Part shown: positions 1-11,676 of the stretch, one piece after another
Layout of the letters: the number at the start of each line of letters is the position of its first letter
Position numbering within the stretch: position 1 is the stretch's first letter
Program-made: the position numbers and the translations under genes
Notes under the pieces: generated by a model
Seen by the model: the letters and a program-made list of their open reading frames with translations, nothing else
Told to the model about the DNA's origin: nothing
Databases searched by the model: none
Source: Myotis daubentonii
Lineage: Eukaryota > Chordata > Mammalia > Chiroptera > Vespertilionidae
Length of the DNA: 64,000 nt
Direction of reading: 5' to 3'
NCBI RefSeq assembly: GCF_963259705.1
Contig: NC_081840.1
Location: 117,231,074 to 117,295,073 of the forward strand

Positions 1-1270
1 AAACCTTCCACAAACATACATTTTAATAAATCACTCCAACCCTTGCATTCACTTCCTGCAGTTTTGTTGATTATGGAACAGAGAAACCACGTATCTGTCT
101 GTTAAGGTACAACTTCTTACAGTGACTTCTGGAAAGTGATGTGTCTGAACAACTCGGGGAGAAGAGGGCTAATCCGAATCCAACACTGGTCTGGTGAGAG
201 AAGGAAACATAAAGCCTTTCCTGGTGATAATATAAACAAAGGATAATTGAAATTCCCAGTGGAATATAAGTAAATATGTATATTTTTCATTCCCAGGAGT
301 CAAAAGCAGGTAGGAAAGCTGGAAGATGGAAACAATAGACTAAAAACAGAAACATATATATCTCCAGCTATCCTGCAGCTAAGGCCTATTGCAATCAAGG
401 CCCTTCTTAAAAATGACTGCCCGCGGAGAGCGAAGTGGGCTATGGGGGCAGGTGGAGAGCCGGCTCCTCAGTCACACAATGCAGAAGTGATTGTTTTCTC
501 AGGATGTTTCCGATCTAACTCTCACCACAGCATAACCCAGGGTGATGCCAGATGCTGTGACAAAATCGTTTGACATTAAACTCCTGGAACATGGAGCAGA
601 CTTTTAAGAGACAACACACTAACATCTAGAACCTGCACACTTTTATAATGAAAAGGAAGAAAAAAAACAGCAAAAATTGTGACTTTTGTGATTCTCCCTT
701 TAAGGGATCCCATTTGAAATCTGAGAAGTGTTTTGTAGAAGTGAAATCAGACCAGTTAGAATAATGTGAGAATTTAAATGACTTAGTAGGAAAAGGGAGC
801 ATTAGTTTGTCACATATAGACTACATGACATGGATTATTGAAAATTCAGTCATAAATGGGAAAAGTGTGAGAGAAAGAGCAAAGTAGGTTGGATACTTTG
901 AGTTTGTTATAAAGCAACTGTCCAGTGGATTGGGACTTCTATAGAGTGAGCTCAATGGCAAGCAATTTGTTAGGAAAGCGTTTATTTTGAAAAACTGAAA
1001 AATGTTTAGAGATTATAAATGGACCAATTAGAATTTCTTCAACTACCTTTCATTTCTCACAAAGCACTCCTGCTGGCTCACCCCTGAGGTCCAGAAGGTT
1101 ATTGTTTAGTTTCATTGAGATTTTGAAGTCATGCTAAATGATGAAAGAGAATTGGTTCCATTTTATCCAGTAATGTGTTAAAATTGCATGCCAAGTAAAA
1201 CATTGATTTGTTACAATAATTACAAAGCTGCCCTTTTCAAATACAGGCAGTATTTTAAGCACTATATAGT
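1..1270. other. No gene seen
   Basis: AT-rich unique-looking DNA with stops in all frames. No SINE, LTR or transposon terminus was recognised here. Confidence 0.6.
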
Positions 1271-1271
1271 A

Positions 1272-1316
1272 ACCCTCTGTGAGACTCAGTTTATTTTTCT
1301 AAAAGATAGAAAATTA
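1272..1316 (+). repeat. MIR fragment
   Basis: Contains CTCTGTGAGACTCAGTTTAT, the conserved middle of the mammalian MIR SINE. A near copy lies at 4407-4452 in the same orientation. Confidence 0.5.
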
Positions 1317-1479
1317 CTAAATAATGCTTCCTTTTTGCAAAAACCTCTGGTCAAATAACTAATTACAAATATGTTCTAATCTGGTAAAAGTATAGATTAG
1401 AATTACATTAAAAAGTATTGTTCTGTCCATTCTCTCAGACTTTTGAGGAGAAGAAAATAGACCAAGGCAGGGATAAAAC

Positions 1480-1628
1480 AATGATTCTTCACAACATATA
1501 AACTATGAGTTATAGAACAATATCATTATGTAAGAATCAAGGCCATGTTAATAATTTCTACTTATTGAGAACTTAGTAAGCATATGAAAGCTGCTAGTTC
1601 TTATTATACACCAAATGCTGTGGTTAAT
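1480..1628. repeat. Left arm of 149-bp inverted repeat
   Basis: Reads as the reverse complement of 4839-4987 with roughly 20 mismatches by eye. Part of the arm is MIR-like (near 1560-1628), but the outer half (around GAGTTATAGAACAATATCAT) is not MIR, so similarity extends beyond the SINE. Confidence 0.75.
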
Positions 1629-2113
1629 GCTTTCAAATCATATTTCATTCAATCCCAGTGACAACTCTAGGGCAGTGGTCGGCAAACTCATTAGTCAACA
1701 GAGCCAAATATCAACAGTACAACGATGGAAATTTCTTTTGAGAGCCAAATTTTTTAACCTTAAACTATATAGGTAGGTACATTGTTATTAACTTAATTAG
1801 GGTACTCGTAAGCTGGCCTTTGCTAGAAACGTCCTCAGTCTGATTGAGGTACGTTCGCTGAGGTCGACCCCTTCCAACTCTCCCATCCACACTCGTCTTG
1901 TATACTTGTCTCGTCTATCTCCTTTCGTTCATCTTCTCTATATGTCCAAACCATCTCAACATACCTTTCTCAATCCTCGACATTACGTCTTCTCTTTTTT
2001 TATTGCTTAAAGTATTTCAAAGAGTATTACATATTTCTCCTTCCCCCCCCCCCTTGACATTTCCCCAGCCTCCCCTACCCGCCAGTGTCTTGTGTCCATT
2101 GGTTATGCTTATA

Positions 2114-2936
2114 TGCCGGGGTCCAACCCCAGCAGGTCCAGGGGTCCCCTAAGGTGTGGACGGAGTCGGCGAAGAAGGAACGATACAGAGATAGCGTTCA
2201 GTTGATCAGCAGCCTAGCCAGGATCTCCAGCCAGGATCTCCAGCCAAGTTCTGGTCTGGATCTCCAGAAAGGTTCTGCTTCGGATCTCCAGCCAGGTTCT
2301 GTGGCCATGTTCCCTTGCTAGGTTCTCCAGCCAGGTTCTGTCCAGGTTCTCCAGTCATGTTCGGTCACCAAGTTCTAGTCAGGTTCTCTTGCCATATTTC
2401 TGTAGTCAGGTTCAGTCCAGGATCTATTGCCATGTTCTCCCCAGCGAAGTTCTTCTGTCTCCAGGCTCCGTGTAGGTTCTGTCTTCTGAATTCTGTCTCC
2501 TGAGTTCTGTCTCTGAAGTTCTGTGTTCTGAGTTCTGTCTCTCTGTCTGGTTACATCTGTATTTATACCAGTTGATTCAATCCTATCAATCTATATTACA
2601 AAGGTTAGGGCGTTTCTTATCTCCATTCCAGGGAGTAAAGATTATGTAGCTTAAGCATGATTGTTTGTAGTGATTAACTACCCGCCTGGCACTTAGTTAA
2701 GGAGTTTCATCCCCTCCCTGACTTCAGGGAAAAATTCCTACCTGGGGAAACAACCTTTCTAGGAGAGGCATCCCCTCCCTGACTTCAGGGAAAAATTCCT
2801 ACGTGGGGAAACAACCTTTCTCAGAGAGGTGACCTTGGTTAAAACACAGCGCCAAGAAGGTGAGCAAACATATTAAGAACCGTATGCTATATATGCCAGG
2901 TCCCTTGAAACAGCAAGGATGGACCGGCTCCCGGCA
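2114..2936 (-). mobile_element. Solo LTR, class II (ERVK-like) endogenous retrovirus
   Basis: Element of 823 bp beginning TGCCGGGG and ending CCGGCA. A perfect 6-bp TSD, CTTATA, lies at 2108-2113 and 2937-2942; 6 bp is typical of class II (beta-type) integration. A TATA box on the minus strand fixes orientation. Two near-identical blocks around 2700-2820 (CCCCTCCCTGACTTCAGGG) form a direct repeat in the U3. No internal retroviral sequence remains, so this is a recombined solo LTR. Confidence 0.88.
2561..2567 (-). promoter_or_regulatory. Putative TATA box of the class II LTR
   Basis: Minus strand reads GGTATAAATAC, upstream of CAGAACTC-rich sequence that would be the R region. Confidence 0.5.
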
Positions 2937-3230
2937 CTTATATGCATGCATACAAGTCCTAATAAACTTTAAAGTTTTAAGTCAACTTCGCACTGTACGT
3001 ACCTGCCCGCACGTGGTATTTTGTGGAGGAGCCACACTCAAGGGGACAAAGAGCCGCATGTGGCTTGCGAGCTGCGGTTTGCCAACCACTGCTATAGGGG
3101 AACAAATATGCTTATCCCCATTTTTCAGATGAGTAAACTGGGGCTGCAAACATTTAATAAGTGGTTCAGGTTTACACAGCCAATAAATGGTGAGAAAAGT
3201 ATTCGAGTTTAGATTTGCTTGACTCCAAAA

Positions 3231-4380
3231 TTTATTCTCCCATCTACTCAGCTATACTTTTTTTCATTATACTAATACTCATTTTCTTCAGGCTCAGAGA
3301 AGGATATAGTTCTTAGGTTGTTGCTTCCTATGGGCCTATTAAGTAGTGGGAACCTGAAACCAAGATTTAATCAAACACCTAAAATTGTGTCTATCTGTAA
3401 CTCTTTGGAACTATGAATGAACAAAATAAGAGATGAATTTCTACATGAATAAAGTGCCAGTGAAGCAAAACAATGACATATTCTGGTTTCATTATTCAAA
3501 TTAAGAATGAAAAAAATTATTGAAATCATTTGGTAGCTGGGGAGAATTATCAGTGAAAAAAATAGGTGATATGATTTCAAAAACTTTATCAGGACACACA
3601 TGATAAGAAAATAACAATATTTCTAAAGTTGGTAGCATTTTCAAATGTTGAGTGGGTTATGTCAAGCCCAATAAATCAAATAAATATTAAACCTGGAAGT
3701 ATTTCAAAATCTCCTGTGTAACCGCTTTGTCTTGGTGTGCTATGAATGGTAAAGGAGATAAAACATTGTTTCTATCAGAAAGCTCATATTGCAACTGAGA
3801 AGGTGAAAGACATGAAAATAAAGGCTTTGTAAGCAGCACATGCTCAATACTCTCAGATGTGTATGAATATGCTACTGGAGATAATAGAAATCAGTATTTT
3901 GAATTAAGGTGTTTGGTATTTCATTAGTTAGAAATAAGTAGAATACTTATATGAAGATAAGAGTTTGTAGACTTATTTCTTTTCCTTCTCTAAGTTTAGA
4001 AGCAAAGCTTACCATAACAGCATTATTGATTTGTTACCAGTCCCAGGTAAGTCTGAGACTGCCAAACTGTAGCCCTGAAACAAATCCACAGAGCAGCATA
4101 TGTGTCCAGATATTTAGTCTCAACCATGGCAATGAACTGAGATCCTGAGATCTATTCCAGCAGAGTACTCCAGGAATCAGCATGCCAACAAGCCAAAATT
4201 TGTCTCATCACACAAAGATATTTTTCTTAGAGATTTTAATGGAAATGTAGGCTTTGTTTACCATAGACATAGCTTATACATTTTTATTATGGGCTTATTT
4301 TACTTCAATTTGCAATAGACTTGTGGAAAATGCACTAGAATAGAAGAGAGGACTGAATTATAATGTTAGCTCTTTCATTG
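3231..4380. other. No gene seen
   Basis: AT-rich DNA. The short frames on both strands have no recognisable domain and no repeat terminus was found. Confidence 0.6.
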
Positions 4381-4386
4381 ACTAGT

Positions 4387-4514
4387 TGTTTGAATTTCTA
4401 AAAGTCACTTAACCTCTGTGAGACTCAGTTTATTTTCCTAAAAGATAGAAAGTTTCTCAGGGTGTAATGATAAACATGTGAAAGCAACCATATGTTCAGA
4501 ATGCTCAGCATACC
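4387..4514 (+). repeat. MIR SINE
   Basis: CACTTAACCTCTGTGAGACTCAG followed by a decayed AAAATG...GGGTGTAATGATAAACATGTGAAAGC, ending near CTCAGCATA. This matches the second half of the MIR consensus. Confidence 0.75.
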
Positions 4515-4526
4515 TCAAAAATATCT

Positions 4527-4737
4527 ATTTTAAAAATATTTTTATTGATTTCAAGAGGAAGAAAGAGCGAGAGATAGAAACATCAATGAGAGAAAGTTAT
4601 AGATTATTTGCCTCCTGCATACCCCTCACTGGGGATCCAGCCCACAACCCAGGCAGGTGCCCTTGACTGGAATTGCACCCGGAACCACTCAGTCCACAGA
4701 CCGACGCTCTGTCCACTGAGACAAACCATCCAGGACA
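4527..4737 (-). repeat. Ves SINE
   Basis: tRNA-derived SINE in reverse: TTTTTATTGATTTCA, GAGATAGAAACATCAATGAG, TGCCTCCTGCATACCCC, ending with the tRNA head GTCCACTGAGACAAACC. A TCAAAAATAT-type TSD flanks it (about 4515-4525 and 4738-4748). Confidence 0.9.
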
Positions 4738-4838
4738 TCAAAAATATTTCTTGATTGCAATTTAATTTAGGCCATTGAGAGGTTACCTCAAGGGTGCATT
4801 ATAATCTTGTTTGCTGTGTCATCTGTAAAGCAAGCAAA

Positions 4839-4987
4839 ATTAAGCACAGCATTTCGTGTATAATAAGAGCTAGCAGCTTTAATGTGCCTACTAAGCTCTC
4901 AATGAACAGAATTTTTTAGCATCGCCTTGATTCTTACACAATGATATTGTTCTATAACTCATAGCTAATATGTTGTAAGGAATTATT
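4839..4987. repeat. Right arm of 149-bp inverted repeat
   Basis: Reverse-complement partner of 1480-1628. Shares TAAGCACAGCATTTCGTGTA-type sequence and ATGATATTGTTCTATAACTC with only scattered mismatches. Confidence 0.75.
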
Positions 4988-5676
4988 ATTTTATTTCTTC
5001 AAACATACAAATTTAAAAAATAAGTATATATTTCTTTTCATATAAAAGTTCACATTAAAAATCTGAAGCAAATTTCACAAAAATTGAAAACACAGAAAAA
5101 TGGGTGATGAAATTCATTTCATTATTCAGTCCAGTACTGTCTATGCATGTAAAATCAGAGCTGAATTTTCTTAGTTTGAAAAACCCCATCACCAATTTTC
5201 ACACATCACACTAAGCCACCATAAGTCAAAACCTGCATCTGCATGTCCAATACTGTTTTATTCTTTAGTCGAGTGCCTATTTATTATTTTTTCCTCAAAT
5301 CCCATGGAACAAGTTAATATGTAAATAAGTCATTTGCCAAAGGGAAAGGGATATAAAAATTCCCCAGACTTGGCACTAATAAAATTTTTCACAGGCTCCT
5401 AGTAATAAGCATATGAAAATGATAGATATATTTCCTACTTCCTCCAGGGAGCTTCTCTCTGACCTAGTTGCAGTGCCACATTGTTGAGTGTGTTTTCTAC
5501 ACACAAGTCTTATAAAAATGTTAAGGGAGATTTGAGAAGTTTTGTGATTTCTAAGTCTAGTAAAAGAGAAATGAACAACCAACATGTACAATATATTCTA
5601 AATTTTAATGTCACTAAAAATAATGAAAAAAGATTTATTATCACTAAATATAAAAATAAAAATTTAAATGTTACAC
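4988..5676. other. No gene seen
   Basis: AT-rich DNA without a recognised repeat or plausible exon. A long run of A/T-only words precedes the Helitron boundary at 5677. Confidence 0.55.
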
Positions 5677-7061
5677 CCTAGGTGCAGCCCGTGGTCGGGC
5701 TCAGAGAAGGGCTGATTGGGGAGTTGGGGTGCCGCCCCCTGTCATGCACAGAGCAGGGCGGATCGGGAGGTTGCGGCACCACCCCCTGTCACGCACAGAG
5801 CAGGGCCCATCAGGGGGGTTGGGGCTCCGTACCCTGTCACGCACAGAGCAGGGTAGAACAGGGGGTTGGGGAGCTCCCCCCTGTCACGCACAGAGCAGGG
5901 CCCATCAGGGGGTTGGGGAGCTCCCCTCTGTCATGCACAGAGTAGGGCCGATAGGGGAGTTCGGGCACCGCCCCCTGTCACACATAGAGCAGTGCGGATC
6001 AGGGGGTTGGGGCGCAACACCCTGTCACACTCAGGGCAGGGCCGATGGGGAGGTTATGGCTCTACCCCGTCACACACAGAGCAGGGCCCATGGGGGGGGT
6101 GGTTGGGGCACCGCCCTCCAGCACCCAGAGAGCAGGGCAGATCAGGGAGTTGGGGTGTCACCACTTTCACACTCAGGGCAGGGCCGATGGGGAGGTTATG
6201 GCTTTACCCCATCACACACAGAGCAGGGCCCGTGGGATGGGGGGGTTGGGGCGCTGCACCCTGTCACACACAGAGCAAGGCCTATGAGGGGGTTGGGGTG
6301 CCACACCCTGTCACACACAGAGCTGCAGGGCAATCAGGGGGTTGGGGAGCACCCCCTATCAGGCACAGAGCAGGGCTGATCAGGGGGTTGGGGTGCCTTC
6401 TCCTGTCACGAACAGAGCAGGGTGGATAGGAAGGGTGTCCCGGATCAGGGTTGGGGTCCCGCTGGGGTGCTGGCCAGCCTGAGTGAGGGGCTGAGGGCCG
6501 TTTTTAGACTGACCACACCCCCTTCAGGGTGAGGGTCCCCGCTGGAGTGCCTGGCCAGTCTGGGTGAGGAGCTGAGGGCTGTTTTCAGGCTGGCCACACC
6601 CCCTTCAGGGTGGGGGGTCCTGCTGGGGTGCCTGTCCAGTCTGGGTGAGGTGCTAATGGCTGTTTTCAAGCTGGCCAAGCCCCCCAGCAGGAACCCTCAC
6701 CCCATGAGGGTGTGGCCATCCTGGGTGAGGTGCTGATGGCTGTTTACAGGCTGGCCATGGCCCCCAGACATCCAAGCTCCCAGTGGAGGCTGGCTGGAAG
6801 CAGGTATCTGGGATTTATTTATCTTCTATAATTGAAAATTTGTTGCTTTGAGCGGAGGCCACAGCCGGCAAGGGCAGGCGGGAAGCTTGGCTTCCACCAT
6901 CACCAGGGCAACCAAGCCTTTTGCTTGCTCCAGCTCCGTGGCTGCCAGCTGCCATCTTGGTGGGTTAATTTACATATAGTCGCTCTGATTGGCTGGTGGG
7001 CGTGGCTTGGGGTGTAGTGGAGGTGCAGTCAATTTGCATGTTTCTCTTTTATTAGATTAGA
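5677..7061 (-). mobile_element. HeliBat-type Helitron, 3' truncated
   Basis: On the minus strand the 5' end reads TCTAATCTAATAAAAGAGAA (ending at 7061), as in the other Helitrons here. The interior matches the Helitron at 58107-59273, including CTAGGTGCAGCCC and the roughly 60-bp tandem units. The GTGCAC hairpin and CTAG 3' terminus are absent at the left edge, so the 3' end is lost. No Rep/helicase frame is present: it is non-autonomous. Compared with the composite copies, the internal 5'-terminus junction is missing here (around 6430). Confidence 0.88.
5690..6440. repeat. Minisatellite inside Helitron (about 60-bp units)
   Basis: About a dozen diverged units with ACAGAGCAGGGC, GGGGTTGGGG and ACCCCCTGTCAC. 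Frames of about 190-220 codons across it arise from the stop-free repeat and are not genes. Related units occur at 58260-58610. Confidence 0.9.
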
Positions 7062-7079
7062 TGAATGGCATAGTAAGAT

Positions 7080-7190
7080 TATCTCATCTGAACCTAATTA
7101 CCTCCCAAAGGCCCCACCCCCGAATACCATCACACTGGGATATTTGGATCTTCAACATGAATTTTAGAAACACAAATATTCAATCCATGA
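7080..7190. repeat. Ancient L1 3'-end fragment
   Basis: CCTAATTACCTCCCAAAGGCCCCACC, then AATACCATCACACTGGG and CAACATGAATTTTAG, is a widespread 3' segment of old mammalian L1 (L1M) copies, recognised from memory. Confidence 0.6.
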
Positions 7191-7298
7191 TAATGAGGCT
7201 GATGCTGAGTATCAGTTGAAATCTCAAGCTCTGCTGCAAAATTGATGACTATGCTTCCTTCCTCTCAAGAGTTACCAACAGGAATAAAAAAGCCCATC

Positions 7299-8577
<1,279 letters not shown>

Positions 8578-8587
8578 AAAGCCCATC

Positions 8588-9050
8588 AGAATCATAAAGA
8601 AACTGCTGCTTTCAACACATATGTGGAGATTGACTCAAGTAGAATGAATCTTAAAAGCAGATATTCTAAGTTCTAAATTGGATGTTGTGTTTCACCCCTT
8701 TACTAAACTAATCATTCTGTGAGCTGCTGGAGTGCTGCTGGCTGGTAGAACAGTCTCACTAGAGGTCTCCCTCCACCCTTCCCTGAAGCATCCAACAATG
8801 TGGATGCAGGGCTATGAAGTCCTGGCCCAATCACATCAATTCATAACTCTGAAAGGCCATCCCAGTTTCAGAACTCTGTGGGACTGATTGAAGCCTTTGT
8901 TGTGAAAGAACCAGAACCGGACTTCTTTGTCTCCCAATCCTTTCCCTGCAGGTGTTAATTCCAAGAACACTACCTAATCAACCTACCGTGCCAAATTTCA
9001 CTTGGAGTCTGCTTCCCAGGGAGCATGGTCTGCAACATCAAAAACTTGAA
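8588..9050. other. No gene seen
   Basis: Unique-looking sequence downstream of the pseudogene; no repeat or exon recognised. Confidence 0.55.
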
Positions 9051-9054
9051 AACA

Positions 9055-9600
9055 AACAAAAGAGAAGTAACAAAGCAAAAATTCTTTCTTTGAAATGATG
9101 AACCAAAGTGATAGACTAGAAAAACTAATCAACAAATGCAGAAAGCACAATCTTTAAATATCAGGGATGAAAAATGGACATCTTATAGATCCTAAAAGTT
9201 AAAATTATAGTAAGAGGATATTATGGACAATTTTATCCCAATAAAATCATAAATTTTGCTAAGGACTTATTTTTTAAAGAGTACAACTTAGCCAAAACAG
9301 TCAGAAGAAATAGAACCATGAAAAACATTACTAAAAAATTCAAAACAGGAAAAAAATGAACAAATACATAAATAAACACAACTAACCAAAATTTACAAAG
9401 AATTCAAATATATAAGTCATAGAACCAGAATTTAAAGATCTGCCCAGTACAAAAAACACAAGAGGTTCAATGGTTTTACAGTGAAGTCTACCAAAATTTT
9501 AAGGAATAAATCACTTAAGTTCTATACAAAATTCTTGAGGGTGGAAAATGAAAGAATGCTTTCCAAGTCCTTTTGAATCTAGTATAACATTGGAATAAAT
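9055..9600 (+). mobile_element. Ancient L1 ORF2 remnant
   Basis: Heavily mutated sense L1: AAGAGGATATTATGGACAATTTTATCCCAATAAAA, then CAAAACAGTCAGAAGAAATAG-like and GGTTTTACAGTGAAGTCTACCAAA stretches follow the order of the region preceding the RT domain in L1 ORF2. No frame survives. Confidence 0.65.
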
Positions 9601-9709
9601 ATTACATGATAATATAAGAAAAAAAATAACAAGTGATTAGAAGGAAAAATCCTGAGTAAAATAAAGGAAAATGTAATCAGCAGTAATCCAAAAAAAAATA
9701 AGTGTTGCT

Positions 9710-10086
9710 TGTGGAATTGGGGTCCTTGAGGTGTCTTGATAAAAGCATTTTGTTGACCATGCATGGGAGCATAAGGTCTGGTGGTAAGATTTATTGAAGC
9801 TGAAGCAAACAAAAAGAACGGTCCTGGGTTCAGCTCTGTCCCATTATGGAAGAAGTCCAGTCTTGTCTTCAATACCAGAAGACCAGGAAGCAGAAATTCT
9901 GTGCCATTGAGTCAGTCTAGTTCAGACTCTGTCCCCATCTGGCTAGCTTGGTCTTGTTCCCTGAAGCACTACGGTTGGCACTGTGTTGCTCTACCCAGGC
10001 TTGCACTTGGAGCTTCTGCTTGGGGCCCACATGGCTTCTATGGAGAAAGAATGCGTGAAACGATGGACAAACCAATATGTCTTACC

Positions 10087-10147
<61 letters not shown>

Positions 10148-10533
10148 ACTTTGATATCTTGGGCTTGGGATGGAACAGGTACTCTTTCAAACAAATCAAT
10201 CAATTTCCCAATCCTTCATGAGCTTGTGCTGTGCCCTCCCCTAACCAATGAATCTCCTAGATCTTCTGGGTTCTGGGTCCCTTTACTAATCTGATATTTT
10301 TCCAGGATAGACACTTTCCCCTTATGGTTGGCATCTTGGCTTCTATTGCACATGGCTCAACAGGAATTTCTTCTGCTGTTTTTATTCCTCCCTGAGCAAT
10401 CCCAGCTAATGACCTGTGACAACCTTCCTGGCCACTTCAGGGGTTAGGTCCTGGGAGTGGAGGCTGCAGTGGTCTCCTGAGAAGCCTATGAATGCTTCAA
10501 CTTCCTAGGGAAGCAGACTTACTGTTCCATTCA
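9710..10533 (-). mobile_element. Possible solo LTR
   Basis: Begins TGTGGAATTGGGG and ends TTCCATTCA. On the minus strand there is an AATAAATC poly-A signal about 75 bp before the end. No convincing TSD was found, so the limits are tentative. A (GA)n tract lies inside. Confidence 0.4.
10088..10144 (+). repeat. (GA)n microsatellite
   Basis: Uninterrupted GA dinucleotide run of about 57 bp. Frames crossing it (for example 9781-10221) encode ERERER tracts and are artefacts. Confidence 0.98.
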
Positions 10534-10603
10534 GCTACCTAGTTTATTACACTTAATGTCTGATTCCTTTTGTTCCCTCTCTTTATTAACACTAACTAGG
10601 TAC

Positions 10604-11227
10604 TGTTAACATAAAAAAACCATTGGAACCTGTAAAGAATTTCTGTGAGTTTATTTGAGCCAAACTGTTCACATATGCCAGGAAGCCGAACCTCAACGAA
10701 TTGAGATAGTGCTCCAGAGAATGGCCGGGTTACATTTGTATTTATACATTGCAATCAAAGGAGGGTCGTAGGTGGGTTACATGAAATTCATTGGTGATAG
10801 ATTAAGGAGGAGGGATAAAGCAAAGCAGGGCAAACCCCTGGGATTGGATAAAAAGTAAAATGATGGACACATGCTTAGGTGGGTGCAGGAACAATTAACA
10901 CGATGATGAAGGAATTTGTGGTATCTGTCCTGGTGCCCAGCACATTTGGTTGTGCCCCAGGGGCTCCAGATACAGGGAAGTCACACATTACCCAGACATT
11001 TCAAGGGTATGTTATCATAGATGCAAAAAAACAGATAGGCTCAGTTAAGGTAAAGATTGACCTTGTCAGTGAAGATACTGGCCAAGGACGTAACTGCCCA
11101 CCATAACTGCTTTTAAAGTTTAATTTCAGACCATCCTTTGGGTTACTTTAAGTCTCTGAGTTTGCAAGACTGCCATGCAGGCCTCCCCTGAGCTTGTCAG
11201 ATCAGCATGTGGCCCCTTTCATCCACA
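10604..11227 (-). mobile_element. Solo LTR, probable class I
   Basis: Begins TGTTAAC and ends TCATCCACA. The minus strand has GGCTCAAATAAACTCAC (poly-A signal) close to the 3' end. Flanking 4-mers GTAC (10600-10603) and ATAC (11228-11231) agree at three of four bases, consistent with a decayed TSD. Confidence 0.55.
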
Positions 11228-11283
11228 ATACCTATGCTAAAAATAGGATATTTGGACATAACAAAATCAATTCATGTAATTTA

Positions 11284-11320
11284 TCTATATAATAAAAGCC
11301 TAAGTGACCATTACGGCTTT
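11284..11320 (+). mobile_element. Helitron 5'-end fragment
   Basis: TCTATATAATAAAAGCCTAAGTGACC after an A matches a HeliBat 5' terminus. Similarity stops within about 40 bp and no 3' end follows. Confidence 0.5.
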
Positions 11321-11672
11321 TAGCTCAACTAAAATACTAAATATTAAACCTCAAGTATTAGCCAGTGGGTGAACAAATGAAGCCTTACTACTACCCTTTA
11401 AAATTTTGTAACAGTTACCTCTTCTTGAACCAGAAATAAAGCCAGTTTTAGAATATAACACCCTAAAAAACATAACTTTTTCCCAAAAGGCTGTAGAAGA
11501 GAAAAATTATTTTCCCTTTTAGCCTTCTAGGTTTTCTAACTGGGATCCTGTATTTGGATTAAAGACATAGAAACCAGAGAAAAACAAACAACTTATTAGC
11601 ATGTGTGTCATGCATACATGTGATAATACCCAGAGATGAATAACTCTAAGAGGTGATTTGAACCTGGGTTTA
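11321..11672. other. No gene seen
   Basis: Between the Helitron end and the LTR at 11677. No feature recognised. Confidence 0.5.
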
Positions 11673-11676
11673 ATAG

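Larger units (their letters stand above)
1993..2962 (-). mobile_element. L1 3'-end fragment, split by an LTR
   Basis: Poly-T then ATTGCTTAAAGTATT..., a C-run and TTGTGTCCATTGGTTATGCTTATA up to 2113, resuming at 2943 with TATGCATGCATACAAGTCC. The same 3' UTR appears at 20735-21663, and in sense at the end of the L1 at 38544-46007. Only the 3' tail is present. Confidence 0.8.
1673..3091. mobile_element. Non-autonomous hAT element with nested insertions
   Basis: The ends are inverted repeats: CAGTGGTCGGCAAACT at the left and GGTTTGCCAACCACTG at the right. An 8-bp TSD, CTCTAGGG (1665-1672) and CTATAGGG (3092-3099), flanks them with one mismatch; 8 bp is the hAT signature. No transposase frame is seen. 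An L1 3' piece and a solo LTR are nested inside. Confidence 0.9.
1550..3230 (-). repeat. MIR SINE split by a hAT insertion
   Basis: Left piece is about 1550-1664 and right piece 3100-3230. The right piece has CCCCATTTTTCAGATGAGTA and ACACAGCCAATAAATGG, matching minus-strand MIR (CCCCATTTTACAGATGAGGA, CACACAGCTAGTAAGTGG). The two pieces rejoin when the hAT at 1673-3091 is removed. Confidence 0.75.

Noticed and set aside
5729..6420. CRISPR-like array of spaced repeats
   Set aside because: Units are contiguous and diverged with no unique spacers, lying in a eukaryotic Helitron.
5682..6429. Overlapping frames of 187 and 216 codons
   Set aside because: They run across a Helitron minisatellite; low-complexity repeats (HRAGPIGG-like) in several frames at once show that stops are simply absent from the unit.
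9781..10294. Frames with long Glu-Arg runs
   Set aside because: Translation of a (GA)n microsatellite.
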